Shown: piece after piece, positions 10,027 through 22,724 of the stretch | How the letters are laid out: every line of letters begins with the position of its first letter | How positions within the stretch are numbered: position 1 is the first letter of the stretch | DNA from: Ustulina deusta | Lineage: Eukaryota > Ascomycota > Sordariomycetes > Xylariales > Xylariaceae | Length of the DNA: 64,000 nt | NCBI GenBank assembly: GCA_023159155.1 | Contig: JAJNNX010000025.1 | Location: forward strand, 248,001-312,000 | Direction: 5' to 3' | The notes under the pieces: model-generated | What the model was told of the DNA's origin: nothing | The model's database searches: none | Seen by the model: the letters and a program-made list of their open reading frames with translations, nothing else | Translations under genes and position numbers: made by a program

Positions 10027-11366
10027 TTACTTTCCCAGTCTCTTGGCTTCGGAGGCCACGAGAGACGGAATCTCATCCTTAAAGCTTTTACCAACAGGCT
10101 CCCAGCCGAGATATTTCTTGGCGCGCGCCGCGACGCACTTGGAGTTGGCCCCGTATCTTTTGTAATTGCCCTCGTGAACCTTTGCCTCGGGGATGAAGCC
10201 CTGCTCCTTGGCCTCTTTGGCAATCTCCGTAGCCAGCCAACGCCAGGTGTGCGTTCCGTTCTCGAGGAAGAAGTATCCGTGTGGGCCAAAGATTTCCGGG
10301 TTCTTCTTCTTCTCCGGATCGAGAGCGGCGTCCACCGCGAGGACGAAGAACTTGCCGACGTCGTGGATGTGAACGTTATCCCATTCGGGCGAGCCCTGGC
10401 CAGACATGACAGGCGCAAAGCCGTACTCGAGCGTGAATCTGGTCATGTTAGGGGCCTGGATACTGCGCTGGTTCACAGGTCCTCGGCCGGCACCGTAAAT
10501 GAGGGGCGGGCCTAGGATGAGCGTCTTGACCTTGCCAGTTTCGTTGGCGGCTATCACGATCTCATCACAGTCTCGGTGAAAGACATGGTGTGGAAGGGTT
10601 ATGATACGCCCGATGTTATCGATATCGTGACTGTAGCAGAGTCAGCGCAGGCTTTCAGAGGACCAGTGTTTAACGCCTTTTTCAGCTCGCCAACGTTGTT
10701 GAAAGGAGGGTTTACTGACTACTTCTCTTCCGGGAGCGGCGACTGTCCATATCTGTTATGATCCCAGTCATACCACTGCAGCATACCTGTTCCGCACAGA
10801 TGAATCCAGTAACCGGGCTTCTCGTTAGTATGCCCCTCGGCAATACCTTTGGCGATGGCACGAGCGGCAGGGAGGTTGTCAGAGGAATCAGCCGTGTCTG
10901 GGATCGCGGTTAGTCCGAGAGCATTACCTACTTCCAAAACCCGGTATTTCTGAAAATACATACGAACAACGATGTCAGCTGCAGCAGCGGCTTTCTCGAT
11001 GACCTCCGAATCGTCTAGAGTGCCATAGACGAATTTCGCATTCGGATACTGGCCAGCGACCAGCTTGGCCTTCTCCTCATTGCGCACGAGCAAAGTGAAC
11101 TCGAAATCCGGGTGAGCTTGGGAAAGCGAGTAGAGTGCGTCGCCGCCGACGTAGCCTAGCGAATTCCAATCATCAGCGATTGGCACAGATCATCCTGCTC
11201 GAAGCTCTCCAATGTTCGCGCAACGCATCAAGAGCTCTCTACGGGCGGGGACACGGGGACTAACCAGTAGCACCAGTACTAGGGGAGGGGTTAGCGTGTA
11301 CGCTTAGCGATCAATATGCGCGACGGAGTTTACTTGAGATACTCACAGGAAGATCTTGGTGGCCAT
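10027..11366 (-). CDS. NAD(P)-binding epimerase/dehydratase-like protein (extended SDR/NmrA type)
   Basis: Five exons, complement(10027..10630, 10723..10897, 10964..11155, 11265..11278, 11347..11366), 334 residues. All phases agree. Spliced, the N-terminus reads MATKIFLTGATGYVGGDAL, a complete Rossmann GxxGxxG motif assembled from three exons, two of only 20 and 14 coding bases. Next come the LLVRNEEK segment, DIVVHTADSSDN across an intron, HLCGTGML, and GPPLIYGAGRGPVN in the substrate half. This places it among fungal NAD-dependent epimerase/dehydratase-like proteins; the reaction is unknown. The donor of the fourth intron (GTAGTC at 10722) is weak and gives EENHDIDN at the junction, so one or two residues there are uncertain. 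Confidence 0.87.
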
Positions 11367-14300
11367 GTTATGTTATAGTAGTAGTCGATGGAAGGAGAGC
11401 TTTGCGTTTCTGATGCGATTGGAGAAAGATTGGAGAAAATAGATATAACCTACCTAGGTAGATTTATATAATAATGAAGCCATCTCGAGCAGACATCTCG
11501 CAACATTGGTATGATGCAATTGGCACAACCCCCACTTGATTAACTCATACCAGTAATCGGGGAAAAGAAGACCCTTTGTTCGTTTCCGAGACACCTTGAA
11601 ATTACTAAGTACGTCGGATCGAAGCCCGTGGTGTTTCAACCAACTCTCCGTCACAGAGAAGCCGCTCGGAGCGACACCACTCGTTGTTGCTCCGGCTGAC
11701 ATATACGACGATACTGCTTGGATCATGAACTTCACTGCTACATTGATAGACTTTAAGCATAGCGATCCTGGTATAACTCGCGGCGGGACTAGGTATGGCT
11801 TCCCTTCTTGCTTCACGTAGACTTGATGGACGTCTGCAGGCGGAATATCGATTGCTTTCCGCCACGCCAAGATCAATGGCACATTGTTCGTTTTCAAAAT
11901 AGTGTGGTCAATCACTGGCTGCATGCACATCGAGGGAAGTTCAGTTGAGCGGGGTTAAAGGGCGGAGGTGAAGCTGAAACTATAGTAGAGCTTCTGGTTC
12001 AAGTCTCGATGCATCCTTTAACGAACCTGGATACGACGAAGTCGCACAACATGGGCCCTAGCCATTTGATGGGAACCGATACTGACCACGAGATTGCTAA
12101 TCGGACTGCCTGATGACATGCACGAGCGTGCGACGGCAATGCCGATGCCATTCCTATGATAATGAGGAAATCTAAGGGTCTCTCCTCGGGGCGTCGACGA
12201 GCCACGTCTAGTTTCACTTCTGTGCTTTAACGGCCTTCCCCAAAAGTGTGACATTGGTACGATGACAACCCTACGCTCGTGCTCAAGTCGCCGACAAGAA
12301 GGGTGGCAACGAACGCTGAAGTTAGGGTATGCGGGTTCAATTGTGGGAATACTCCCTCGCCAATCAACCGAATGCCTCATGATCGCGCATTCGTTCTGAG
12401 AATCGAGCAACAGAACATATACCCTCTCGATCAAACGCTGAAGACATCACTGCCGTTTGTGTCACGGTAGTATAGGGCTCAGTACTAGTGACGATAACAA
12501 TAACGAAGGCCGAGAAGTTGCTACACGTGAGGAGGAGATAGCCAACTCCATGAGGCTTGATTTCCTTCCGCGGAGGTAGTAAAGTATTTTCCAACCTTGT
12601 TGATACGGCCACGCACGGGCCTCAGGAAACTACTATTGTTTGTCGTCTCTTCGCCTTTCAGCTTTGCTAACTGGCACATCCGAAACGTCCTACTAGCTAG
12701 GCGGATTCGAGATGTCCCAGCCTAATACGGACCTATGTTGAGGTAGCGAGCCCGTTTGAGGCCAACAAGCATCCCGCATCAGCAGAAACATGTAGTGATA
12801 TGCCGGGCATCAGATGAGTATGCAGCATTTGTGTAAGGTGGGCTACAGGTCGGTTATAATCAGAGCCCGTGTCGACGATGTAATATACCTATGAAATAGT
12901 TGGCGTAGTTATCTGCAGTCTAGATCAAAGGACTGTCTCAACTCGCATATTTGGAGAAGGGAAGCAAGCTTCTTCTAGTCGTGTAGACTCATCACTTCTA
13001 GTCAATACTCACGATTCCCATAAATGTGTTCTTCGAAATGCTCTCTCGACAACGTTCCCGTCCTCGAAAATTAGCAAATCCGTGTTTATCTTAAGCTCGA
13101 ATCACTTTCTTGATATTCGTGTCCTGTGACATCGGTTGCCAATCGAGTTGGTTGCTCGGCGATGAGGCTGAAGGTTCACCCAAAAGCCACGCAAACTCGG
13201 CAGACATGAAGAGTTAGTGTAGCCTTTCTGACTTACGGGTTAATGCACACACCCGGAACTGGTAGTTGTAAGAACGGTAAAGCACAGGTTACGTTCTGGT
13301 GGCTCAGAAGGTACAACCTCCACCTGACTTCTAACTCTTATCAAGATGAGACGGTCACGGACAGGGAGGTAAGACGACAAGACTAAGCAATGCGACGGCA
13401 GATCTTGAACGGGTCAAGGGGTTTGCGTGACTCCATGCAGAAGGAGGAAAGCTAGATGGGAGGATTCAGAAGGAGGTGCTATAGTCTCTGGCCAACTGGT
13501 TAGCTTTCGCTTAGATAGTGGCCGAGCGGATGGCTTAGGTACAGAGCGCGAGTGGCGATAAACTCCAATCGCCGGGGAAATGGGGAGTTAGAAATGACTT
13601 CAGATCATGCAGTCATTGCGACGCATACGGCTTTCGGCGTCGCCTTGGCGGTATGATGATTTCCAACATCAGAACTACCTATTTCACATAATCGCGGATG
13701 CAGGTGCCAGATGAAGGAGGGTTCGTCAATGCAAGCAGCAGGTTCAATGGCTTGGTACTCTCGTCAACAGCTTGTTCGGCTATAAGTGATGCAATTGTCT
13801 GGAATGGGACGTTGATCCGAAGCCTGGGCTCGATGTTCTCGGGTCTACGGATTCTTGGTATATGGCCTGATCGATCCGCCGAAAATTGCCGGCTGAGGGT
13901 TCAATTCCAATGAAAGACAGGCGGGCAGACGGGCGGGCGGGCAGGCGGGATCACGACGTCCAGGTCAGTCCCCAATCATGGTCGCCAGAGTCCCGACCAG
14001 AGAGAGTCTACGCTGATCATGGTCTAGGCCTGGACCGATAGTGCTAAGCTAACTGAAAGTTCTCGGCATGGATGCATTGTAGTGTGTCCCCCCCCTTACA
14101 TGGATTAGAGACGTCCCAGCTCGACCCATCTCGCCTAGGTTTCGATGCGGAGGGAACCCACTGAGTCATTCCCACTCTCGGAGACGTGGAAGAACACCCG
14201 GGGGAACCTCGGTGAGGGCGGGGGAATCCCGTCTTGGTCGACTCCCTTCTATGCTCCATATTTCCTCGGCTCTCGTTTACGGCGCATCCACGGCGCCTAA

Positions 14301-17300
14301 TTCTCAGCTCAAGGCGGCAGCATCCAGAACGTGTCGTGCGGGGAGAGGTCGTATTGACCGACATCAGTGGTGCTGGTCTGGAGAGATTTGCTCGCCCAGG
14401 CAGTCGAACCATAATTACGCATCGGAACGCCAGGGTGCCTCTATATTCTGCAGGAGACGACGCGCGGCACCGAGGCCGTTGAGGCATGCCGCCGTACCTG
14501 CTGGACCGGAGCCGGTAGGATGCCGCTCACTCCTGGTGATCAGCGACCTATGTCGAGCCGGCCAGCTGGCAGTTAGGTTTGATTTACAGGATACTTATTA
14601 TATACGACTGTGCAATTGCTGATTTTAATTGAATAAAACCCATGTTTCTTACCGCTTCGCGTCTTCAGATGTAACCCGAATAATTGAAGGCGTACAATGG
14701 ATAACGTGTCTGGGAATCAGTTAATAGAAACCCCGAGCCACTTCACGAGAGCCCCGAGGATGGTCGGTTTATCTTGTAATGGCACATGCAGCTGCTTATC
14801 ATTCCACATGCTTACACCTAGGTAAGCTACACCTATCGTGACATGTGCATTCTTCCACTACACTGCCCAGATTTCGTGACTCGGATCTGGGCAGTCGAAA
14901 CAATGCGGTTCTTCCCGAATTATAGGCTCTGTCAATCATATTCGCTGAAGCACTTCTGACTGATTACTATACCAAGTTTGTCCCTACATGATGCAGCTCA
15001 TGCAGCATGACATTTCCACAGAGTCGCTCACTAAATCTCAGCAGATTGATCAATCTAGGTTCTGGAGCATGTGACAAGTCTCATCATGTATGCGCCAAAG
15101 TAGCGGCAAGTGGAGTGAAGAACTTGCTGTTTTAGGCCACCCATAGCTAGCGTTGCGTTGGTGCAACCAGAACTCTGGCTATCAGCTTCTGTGGTCTTGA
15201 ACTGGGCAGGTGAAAGTAGATGTAAGTGCGTAGATCAGCTAGCAAGTTCGGACAACAACATCGCTGTCAGTGGATAGGTGGTACCCCGAGGCAGTATTCA
15301 CAGTAATCCACCCGTTGCTGTATGGTCTCATTAGCCGTACCACACTGCCAAGAGATGTGCCGTTATAGTAATATGTGGTCAATCTCTGTCCAACCATGGT
15401 CGATATGGGGATCCGTGGGAAATACGGAACGAGCCTGGTTAGGCAGATAACATGAGCAAAAGCCCTATGGACAGGACCGTATGCTCAATCCACAGCGGGC
15501 AAAGTCACGCACGTTTGAATGTCAATAGTAAATAGAAATAGGCTGAAACTCTTCGGGCGTGGGGGCTGAAGATAATAGAGCAGTCGAAAATCTGGGTTGG
15601 AAGCTGATAGTGAAGAATCGAGTATTCCGCCAACAGGCATTATCTCGTGGCGCATCTCGGCATGATCCCTCGGGATAGATGGATGTGAGATAGATAGATA
15701 TCTAGCTTTGGTGCAACTGCTGTTCCAGGTGGTCTATCCAGGTCTTGTATCGACAGTAATACAAGCCATTCCTGTCTCCTAAAGCGAATGTGAGACGCGA
15801 TATCAGTGCCCTTAAGGGGAAGCTCTTTATGCACGAAAATAGATTGCCGAATCTGGAAATAAGCCACCGATGGATGAACCGTGAAGCGCGGGTCTCGATT
15901 GACGCATGGCAGCTATGGCGACGGATGATAAAACTGGAAAATAGGATAGAATAAGGCTGCATAAGCTTGATATCCCGCTGAAGCAGCCGTGAAGCTACTA
16001 GGAGGAGGGAGGCGTTTGAGATCGGTGGGGACGAGGGTGTTCCCGTGTGAGGCCTGTCAAGTGGTTATCGACATCTTGATTTGTAGGGTAGTATGCGTAG
16101 TTCAGGGGGATGTGAAAGGTGCTTGGGCTGAGTACTTACTGATGTTGTCTTCTCGATGGCATGTGGTAGTGTATATTGCACACACTCCGGTACTCCAGTG
16201 GGCACTGGACAGTGCCTTACACGTGCAGTATCCAGCCGCAATTTTGAAGGTACCTAAGGGTAGGTACCGGGTTCCTTCTGTCCACTCCTACATGTTCCTA
16301 CTGGAGCATCACGGCGGCCAGAGCGAGCTGTTGGAGCTTGTCGTTTGGAGATTGCTGGGAATCCAAGTCCACCAGCAACTCATCCCATGTGGCGAGACCG
16401 CCAGAGCCGAGCCCATGTTTCGTCTCCCACCCAAACGGCGCGGGCGGCGATCGGAAGAAATCGGGGGCTTGCATGTTGGATCCCTACAGGGGTTCAGGAT
16501 CGCTCGCGTGTAGTGCACACTGCCGACTGCTGTACCTCCATCTGTACATTGCGGTATACTACATAGTAGGTAGGTAGGACTCGCCACAGAGCAGGCTTAA
16601 CTGCGCAGGTGCTAAATTTGGTGCTTCAATTCTGGCGTAATTCTGGAACCCTTCTTTCCTTGACTCTCGTGCTCGCTTGTAGTCTGTTCGCAGTATGCTG
16701 CCGTGTACATAATTGTGCACATTGAAGGTCTTCTCCCAACTACATAGGTACCTACCTACCAACTGTAGAGGTAGCTTACAAGGAATACCGGACTTGACTC
16801 GAGCGGCAAAAACAAAATGCGCTGGAAACGAGATTCGACCGTGCTGCTGTGTGATGATACACGATTTTTTGCGACATGGATTGTGATCGGTCTCACGGGG
16901 GGTTGTCTACACACACTACGTCCGTGAATAGGATACTGGTATGGTTCCTCCGGACGTGCAGGTAGGGTACCTCGTATGGAGCTAGAGTAGAATTAAAAAA
17001 ATAAAAATGAAACAAAAATTAGAAACATGTCAAGCTGACTAACAGGTACCTACATAGCTACCTACATAACAGGAAGCAGTAGACTTGCAGTCAATTATCT
17101 AGCGTTAACAACCTATCTCAAAAATATATTTGTATCCTCTCTACTCGGGCAGTGGGTTTAGTGCCCTCCCCACGGTTATCTTCCCGGCGGACTGGCGGGC
17201 TAACATCTATACTGCACTACTGTATTGTAGTGTACAATACCTACAGACGATTCTGCTAACATTGACTTACCGCAGTAGAAGTTGGGACCATTACATGCCT

Positions 17301-19288
17301 ACCTGTACTTAAGTACCATGCAGTGGACACTGCTATGTAATCAATACGTGAAGTGGTCAGCACGTACACGTACCTCTAATAGGAGGTAGCCTATCAAGAA
17401 TAGTGCAAGGAATACCTGCATGTTTAGAAAAAGGTGAGAAAAAAAGTAAATTGATACAGGGTTATGATGTCGTCAGCTGCTTTTTTTATTTTTTATTTTT
17501 ATTCCCGCCCATTCAGGAGACTTCTGAATGAACGGATGGATGGATGGATGGATGGATGCCTGGTACCTAGGTAGGTATCCTGAAAATTCTCAAAATTACT
17601 TCTTCAATTCACTCATCACGGTGGTTACTGGCGCTTCATCGTATCATATTGCCTGCACCTTACAGTTTGCAGGTACCGATACACCCAACGGTCCGGGACT
17701 TGCATCGACGTGCATGCGTCCAAACAACTAAGTAGTACACTACACACTCCAGTTGCTACTTAGATAGTCCAATAAGCTTCCCGCACAAGTACAGATTTGG
17801 TGAACTTCCTCAGCATCTCACCATCCCAGCATCGACACGAACATCGTGACTGTAGGGGCCGGTGGCTTTCAAAAGCAGCCAACTTGGCCAAATATGTCCG
17901 GTATATTGCTCTCGTTGCTTGATCTCACGGCCGCCATCGCAGCCCTATCACAGCGTCATCGTCCCAAGTTTTGTCTGGTGGGGGTGTACAGCTAGGTATT
18001 ACGGATGTAGAGCCGGGGCATTTCCAACGATGTACAACTGTAACTCGGTCGGTCGTATTGGATAGTACTACCTACTACCTACCTAACAATACTATCATTA
18101 GTGCAGCTATACGTTTTAGCCTGCAAGGATAATGGATGCAGGCTACTGAGACGGTGTGCCGTGACCGCTAATGGGCACACTGCCTGGATGACAAGACACT
18201 CTCTTTAGTTCCCGACGCCGGCCACCGGGCCTGACGAGATTTCAGTCTGCTGCCACTTATTAGTCAAGAGATCCTCGAGCAGGAGAAAGTGATGACTGTG
18301 CCGCGTTGCAATACCTGCGGCTTGGGCATCAATTGGAATTGCATGTAATTGCATGTACGTGTTTGCTAGACGAAGCGGAATTTCCGGAGATTGGAGTGTT
18401 CAGACCTTCTCGAGCCTTGATCAGTTGACATTTTCTCCAATTCTCGATCCTCTCCGAGACCCCAATTTCTCCATACTAGCAAGCGCCTGTTGCCGTTCTG
18501 GGACACTGGCCTCCTGGAGTCCTCGGAGCTGCCCCTGTTCCTGTGCACTACGGTTGCGACTTGCCATCTGGGCGGTACACGAGACGACACTAGGCCTGTA
18601 GGTACCGATCCTGGGGGCGGCGAGGACAGACGGAGTCGTCGTCGCTGTCGCTGGTGTTGTCGTCCGAAGTCTCGAGCCGAGCTGGCTTGGGATGATGCTT
18701 CGCTATCCCATCCCCTACACTATACCGCCCCGCCTCTCACCAGCTTTCCCGTTTCCCGTTTCCCGCAGCTGGAGCGCTTGAAACCCCGACGAAACCACGG
18801 AGGACCCTCTGCCTCAGCTTCCAGTGTGCGACGCCCCTGTCGTAGGATCCAAGGGGATGGGGATGGCGAAACTTCATGCCCTCGCATCCAGCACCTCCAG
18901 GACAAGGGTCCTCGGTCCGCCACCTCGCGCTGCAGCTGGGTTGTTCTTATTAAGAAGCCCACCTGCACCTGGACTTGCCGTTCATACGACCGGGCGATGC
19001 AGCGAAAATCTTACTCCCATTCACAGCGCTTCTCCGTCATCAGGTCACATTACGCGCTACTACCACCACCACAGCATCCGCCAGCATCTTCCCGAACCTT
19101 GTCCGTCTGGTTCCGGACCTTTCTCTAGTACCACTCCAGTCCGAAAGTGGAAACCCTCAGCAACGCCCGCCGCCCACGCATCACCTGCAGTCCCCGACCA
19201 GATTAGTGCCGCTAGTCCTAGCCCCAGTAGCCCAACTCTAAGACCACACCCAACAGCTGGCCTCGTGCTTCGGCGCCCAGGACGACCA
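11367..19288. other. Gene-poor region of about 7.9 kb
   Basis: I found no convincing protein gene. The longest ORFs (11454-11930 minus, 14044-14487 minus, 15989-16513 plus, 18490-19128 plus) lack recognisable domains, have unlikely composition or overlap open frames on the other strand. TACCTA/TAGGTA clusters occur near 11452, 16565, 16745, 17045, 17565 and 18065. A GGAT tetranucleotide array lies at 17533-17557 and a T/A-rich tract at 17480-17502. No terminal repeats, transposase or tRNA were seen. The final few hundred bases are presumably malic-enzyme promoter and leader. Confidence 0.5.
17533..17557 (+). repeat. GGAT tetranucleotide microsatellite
   Basis: Six or so perfect ggat units in a row within the gene-poor region. 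Confidence 0.85.
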
Positions 19289-21479
19289 ATGGCGTATAAT
19301 ACCTACAGTACAGCCAGCTCAGATATCTCGACCCCCCGCTCATCCTCTCCTTCGTCTGTCTTTTCCGGGCGCTCGTCTCATACTACCGTTGCTAGTAAAC
19401 GACTCTCCTTGTCCTTACAGCGAAGGCAGTCTGCTTTCAACCCTATGTCCACAGTTGATATCGCTTCTATCGAACAACGTATGAAAATGGCTTCCCTTGA
19501 TGGGTTAAGAGGCTATGCCCAAGACCACTATGGCGAGGTCAAGCAGGACAAAGCGACAGACTATGTACCCAAGTCGGCCGCTGGCGGCTATCAAGTACTA
19601 AGAGAGCCTCTATGGAATAAAGGTGTGCATCTGCTAAGCCCCTTCTTCTAAAACTCCCCTACCAAACTCGATCCGCAAATGCAGCGCCGTACAATCTATT
19701 AACCTGTTATTTTTCGTCCAGGGCTCTCTTTCACCCCCGAGGAGCGCGTATCCTTGAACCTCACAGGTTTACTTCCACACGCCATGGAGAACACCGACAC
19801 CCAGGTCGAAAGGTGTATGAAGATGATCAACTCGCGGCCGACTGGTGTCGACAAGTATCTGTACCTGTCTTCTCTCAAGAGCTCAAATCTCGACCTCTTT
19901 TTCCGAGTACTCATCGATAATATCCGCGACCTGATGCCGTTGGTCTATACACCTACCATCGGCGACGTCTGTTTGCAGTATTCTACGCTCTACACCCGTC
20001 CAGAAGCCTTGTATATCTCAATCAAACAGCGAAAGTCAATCAGGACGATTCTTCGGAATTGGCCTCACCCCAACCCCGAGATTTGCGTCGTGACAGATGG
20101 ATCGCGCATTCTAGGTTTGGGTGACCTGGGTGTTAATGGTGTGGGAATTTCCGTGAGTTCTCCTCGTCTCAGCTCTGAGATTACCTTGTACCGAAAATTT
20201 TTAACATGTGTCAATAGATTGGAAAACTTGCTCTTTACACTGGAGCAGCTGGCATCCACCCCGAGAAGACCCTTCCCATCGTCCTAGATGCTGGTACTGC
20301 TAATGAGGATAACCTCAAAGACCCGCTTTATCTCGGTCTCCGGGCCAAGCGTCCCTCTCCCGAGGTGATGCAGGAGTTTGTGGACGAGTTCATGGTGGCT
20401 GCTAAAGAGGTCTTTCCTGAGATGGTTGTGCAATTTGAGGACTTTGAGACGGAAAAGGCATTTAACTACCTTGCCCGTTACAGGGACGAATACAGGTGCT
20501 TCAACGATGATATCCAGGGAACTGGTGCCGTCATACTCGCCGGGTAGGTTTCACCTCGGTACTTTCTGGGGATATTGTATCGCTAATGTATATGTTTTGC
20601 AGTTACATCGGCGCTGTGAACCTGTCTGGTGTGCCCCTCGAGGACCAGCGTCTCGTTTTCATGGGCGCTGGTTCTGCCGGTGTGGGTGTCGCTAAGCAGA
20701 TGGTCGAGTACTACACTCGCCGTGGGCTGTCAGAGCAGGCCGCCAAGGACAAATTCTGGCTTGTTGATACCAAGGGTCTTGTGACGTGGGATAGAGGCGA
20801 CAAGTTGCCAGAGCACAAGAAGTATTTCGCTCGTTCAGACAACAACGCCCACCAATTCCGCACTCTGGAGGAAGTAATAGAATATGTTAGGCCATCAGCC
20901 CTTGTCGGATTAACAGCCACTTTTGGCGTCTTCACCGAGTCCGTCGTTCGTGCTCTCAAGGCATCAGTTGATTCGGGCGGCGCTGGTCGACGACCCATTC
21001 TCTTCCCCCTCAGCAATCCTCTCACCAAGGCGGAGTGCACATTTGAGCAAGCTGTTCAGTGGACAGATGGCACTGTCATCTTTGCCTCAGGTTCCCCCTT
21101 CTCGCCTTTCGCCGTCAAGTCTGGTGATTCTGCCGTCACCTACTGGCCTAACCAGGGCAACAATGTCTACGTGTTCCCTGGTATCGGCCTCGGTGCCATC
21201 CTCGCGAAGGCTTCGAAGATTACTGATGAGATGATTTACGTGTCAGCATCCTCACTTGCGGAATCTCTCAACGCAGAGGAAATCCACAAGGGTTTGATCT
21301 ACCCACACATAGAACGGGTCCGTGAGGCTAGCATCATTGTTGCCCGTGAGGTAATGAAGGCCGCCCGGAGAGGAGGTGTCAGCCTGCTCCCCAATGAGCA
21401 GTGGGTCGAATGGGAAGAATGGGGTGATGTCGCCTTGACGAAGTTCATCAAGGACAAGATCTATGATCCTCTCAAGTAA
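19289..21479 (+). CDS. Malic enzyme (oxaloacetate-decarboxylating malate dehydrogenase)
   Basis: Four exons, join(19289..19622, 19722..20152, 20218..20543, 20603..21479), 655 residues. Malic enzyme converts malate to pyruvate and CO2 with NAD(P) reduction. Motifs in order: LREPLWNKGLSFTPEER with the first intron inside the Gly codon, the catalytic-Tyr motif MPLVYTPTIGDVC, LGDLGVNGVGIS, the metal site CFNDDIQGTGAV and the dinucleotide fold VFMGAGSAGVGVA. The C-terminal half contains FPLSNPLTKAECT and FPGIGLGAILA. Introns are 99, 65 and 59 nt and all phases agree. The start at MAYNTYSTAS is a judgement. The same frame stays open upstream with Met codons at 18824 and 18860, followed by an Arg/Ala/Ser-rich stretch that could be a mitochondrial presequence. 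Cofactor preference is not decided here. Confidence 0.92.
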
Positions 21480-22724
21480 GCTATCCATCGTGCATTGCGT
21501 ACCTGCGTTGCATTTGATTTGGAAGCCAATACCCACCCATCCTGATTTATATCATCGTCATCGTCGGCGTTCTTGGGCTGGACATCGTTACATATGATTT
21601 CTTAATACCGCTTCGATTCGATCATAATGATTGACTTTTATGCGTAAAGGTCACCACCCGAGGAAGAGGTTACCGCTAACCCTCAACAAAACAAAAAGAG
21701 CGCACATGCGGCAGAAGCTTAGCATGTTGGCTGAGATGGAAGAAGATAATGGAAGGATGAACGAAACGAAGAGTAACCTTAGATGTGGATTAGGGAGACG
21801 TCCATAGATGGCATTAGACGAGAGGCGCTATGAGCCCGGTTATAAAGCAATGCATTCCTTAACCCTTTCAATAATTTGTCTCATTTCAATTGTTGAGACA
21901 TCTTGCTATCCCACTTTGTGGTAATTCGAGCAGGGATTTTAACGACCTACCTAGTCAGCCTATCCCGTCGAACCGATGTCGTCGACCCCAACACACGAAG
22001 CTCCTTGCTCCGCTTCCCCAGATTTCCTAAACTGTCCAACATGAGAGGATTCGGCCAATGGTAAAGTAGTTCACCTCTTGGCTCGCAGGCCAAGAATAGC
22101 CATCGATACCACTACTTCTCCAAATAGGTATCTCTATTGGCGTGCTGGGATGAAAGTAGATACTCGTCCTCATCGAATCCTCCCCAAGAATTTCTCATCT
22201 ATATTTAATCTGAAGAACGTGTCAATCTCAAGATTAGCCGATCGGCTCAACCCAGACCTGCTAACCCCTCCTAGCATTTCCACTTATCATTTTGCTAGCT
22301 ATGCCCTACCACAGCGGGCTGTTGCCATACCGTGATCTATTTTATCCTGGAATGATGTAACATCGCAAGTATTTCAAACTCCGTGTTAGTAGCTAGTGCT
22401 ACAGAGTCACCTAGAGCATAACCAGGGAGCGTGAAGCGCTGATCTCCGCTTTCGCCTGTGTATATACTCAGGTAACTTACTCACGGCTTGTGTTAACTCA
22501 TACATATATCTACATAAAGTACTGGCAACCCCTACGCAGATCATATCCCAAGGGATCTATGCCTCTCGCTCTAAGTTATAACAACATTTCCTTGCCAAGC
22601 CTTGAGAACTCCCACCTCTAAACAGGTACAAGATAGGTAAGCAAAGGATCCCTAAGGACTAGGAATAATTGCCGTTTCCGAGGATATAACGCCAACCCAA
22701 TTCCATCCAGGAAGTAAGGTGATC
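21480..22724. other. Intergenic region, no gene seen
   Basis: 1.2 kb between malic enzyme and the GH28 gene. Small ORFs only. The latter part must contain the GH28 promoter. No RNA gene recognised. Confidence 0.5.

Noticed and set aside
6586..11366. Carrier, DJ-1/PfpI and epimerase-like genes as a metabolic cluster
   Set aside because: No backbone synthase, regulator or shared motif; mixed orientations and ordinary spacing.
11454..11930. 158-residue minus-strand ORF
   Set aside because: No recognisable motif, overlapping open frames on both strands, and no splice-supported extension.
13515..13600. tRNA A-box-like word (tggccgagcgg)
   Set aside because: No B box, no acceptor or T stem can be folded nearby.
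13890..13912. B-box-like ggttcaattcc
   Set aside because: Flanks do not form a T stem or an acceptor stem, and no A box is suitably placed.
14044..14622. Overlapping ORFs of 136-147 residues on both strands
   Set aside because: Arg/Pro-rich shadow-like translations with no family; probably a chance GC-rich open patch.
15989..16513. 174-residue plus-strand ORF
   Set aside because: Composition is not domain-like and no splice partner or homologue is apparent.
18490..19128. 212-residue ORF upstream of malic enzyme
   Set aside because: Overlaps the malic-enzyme leader in another frame with biased composition; no domain.
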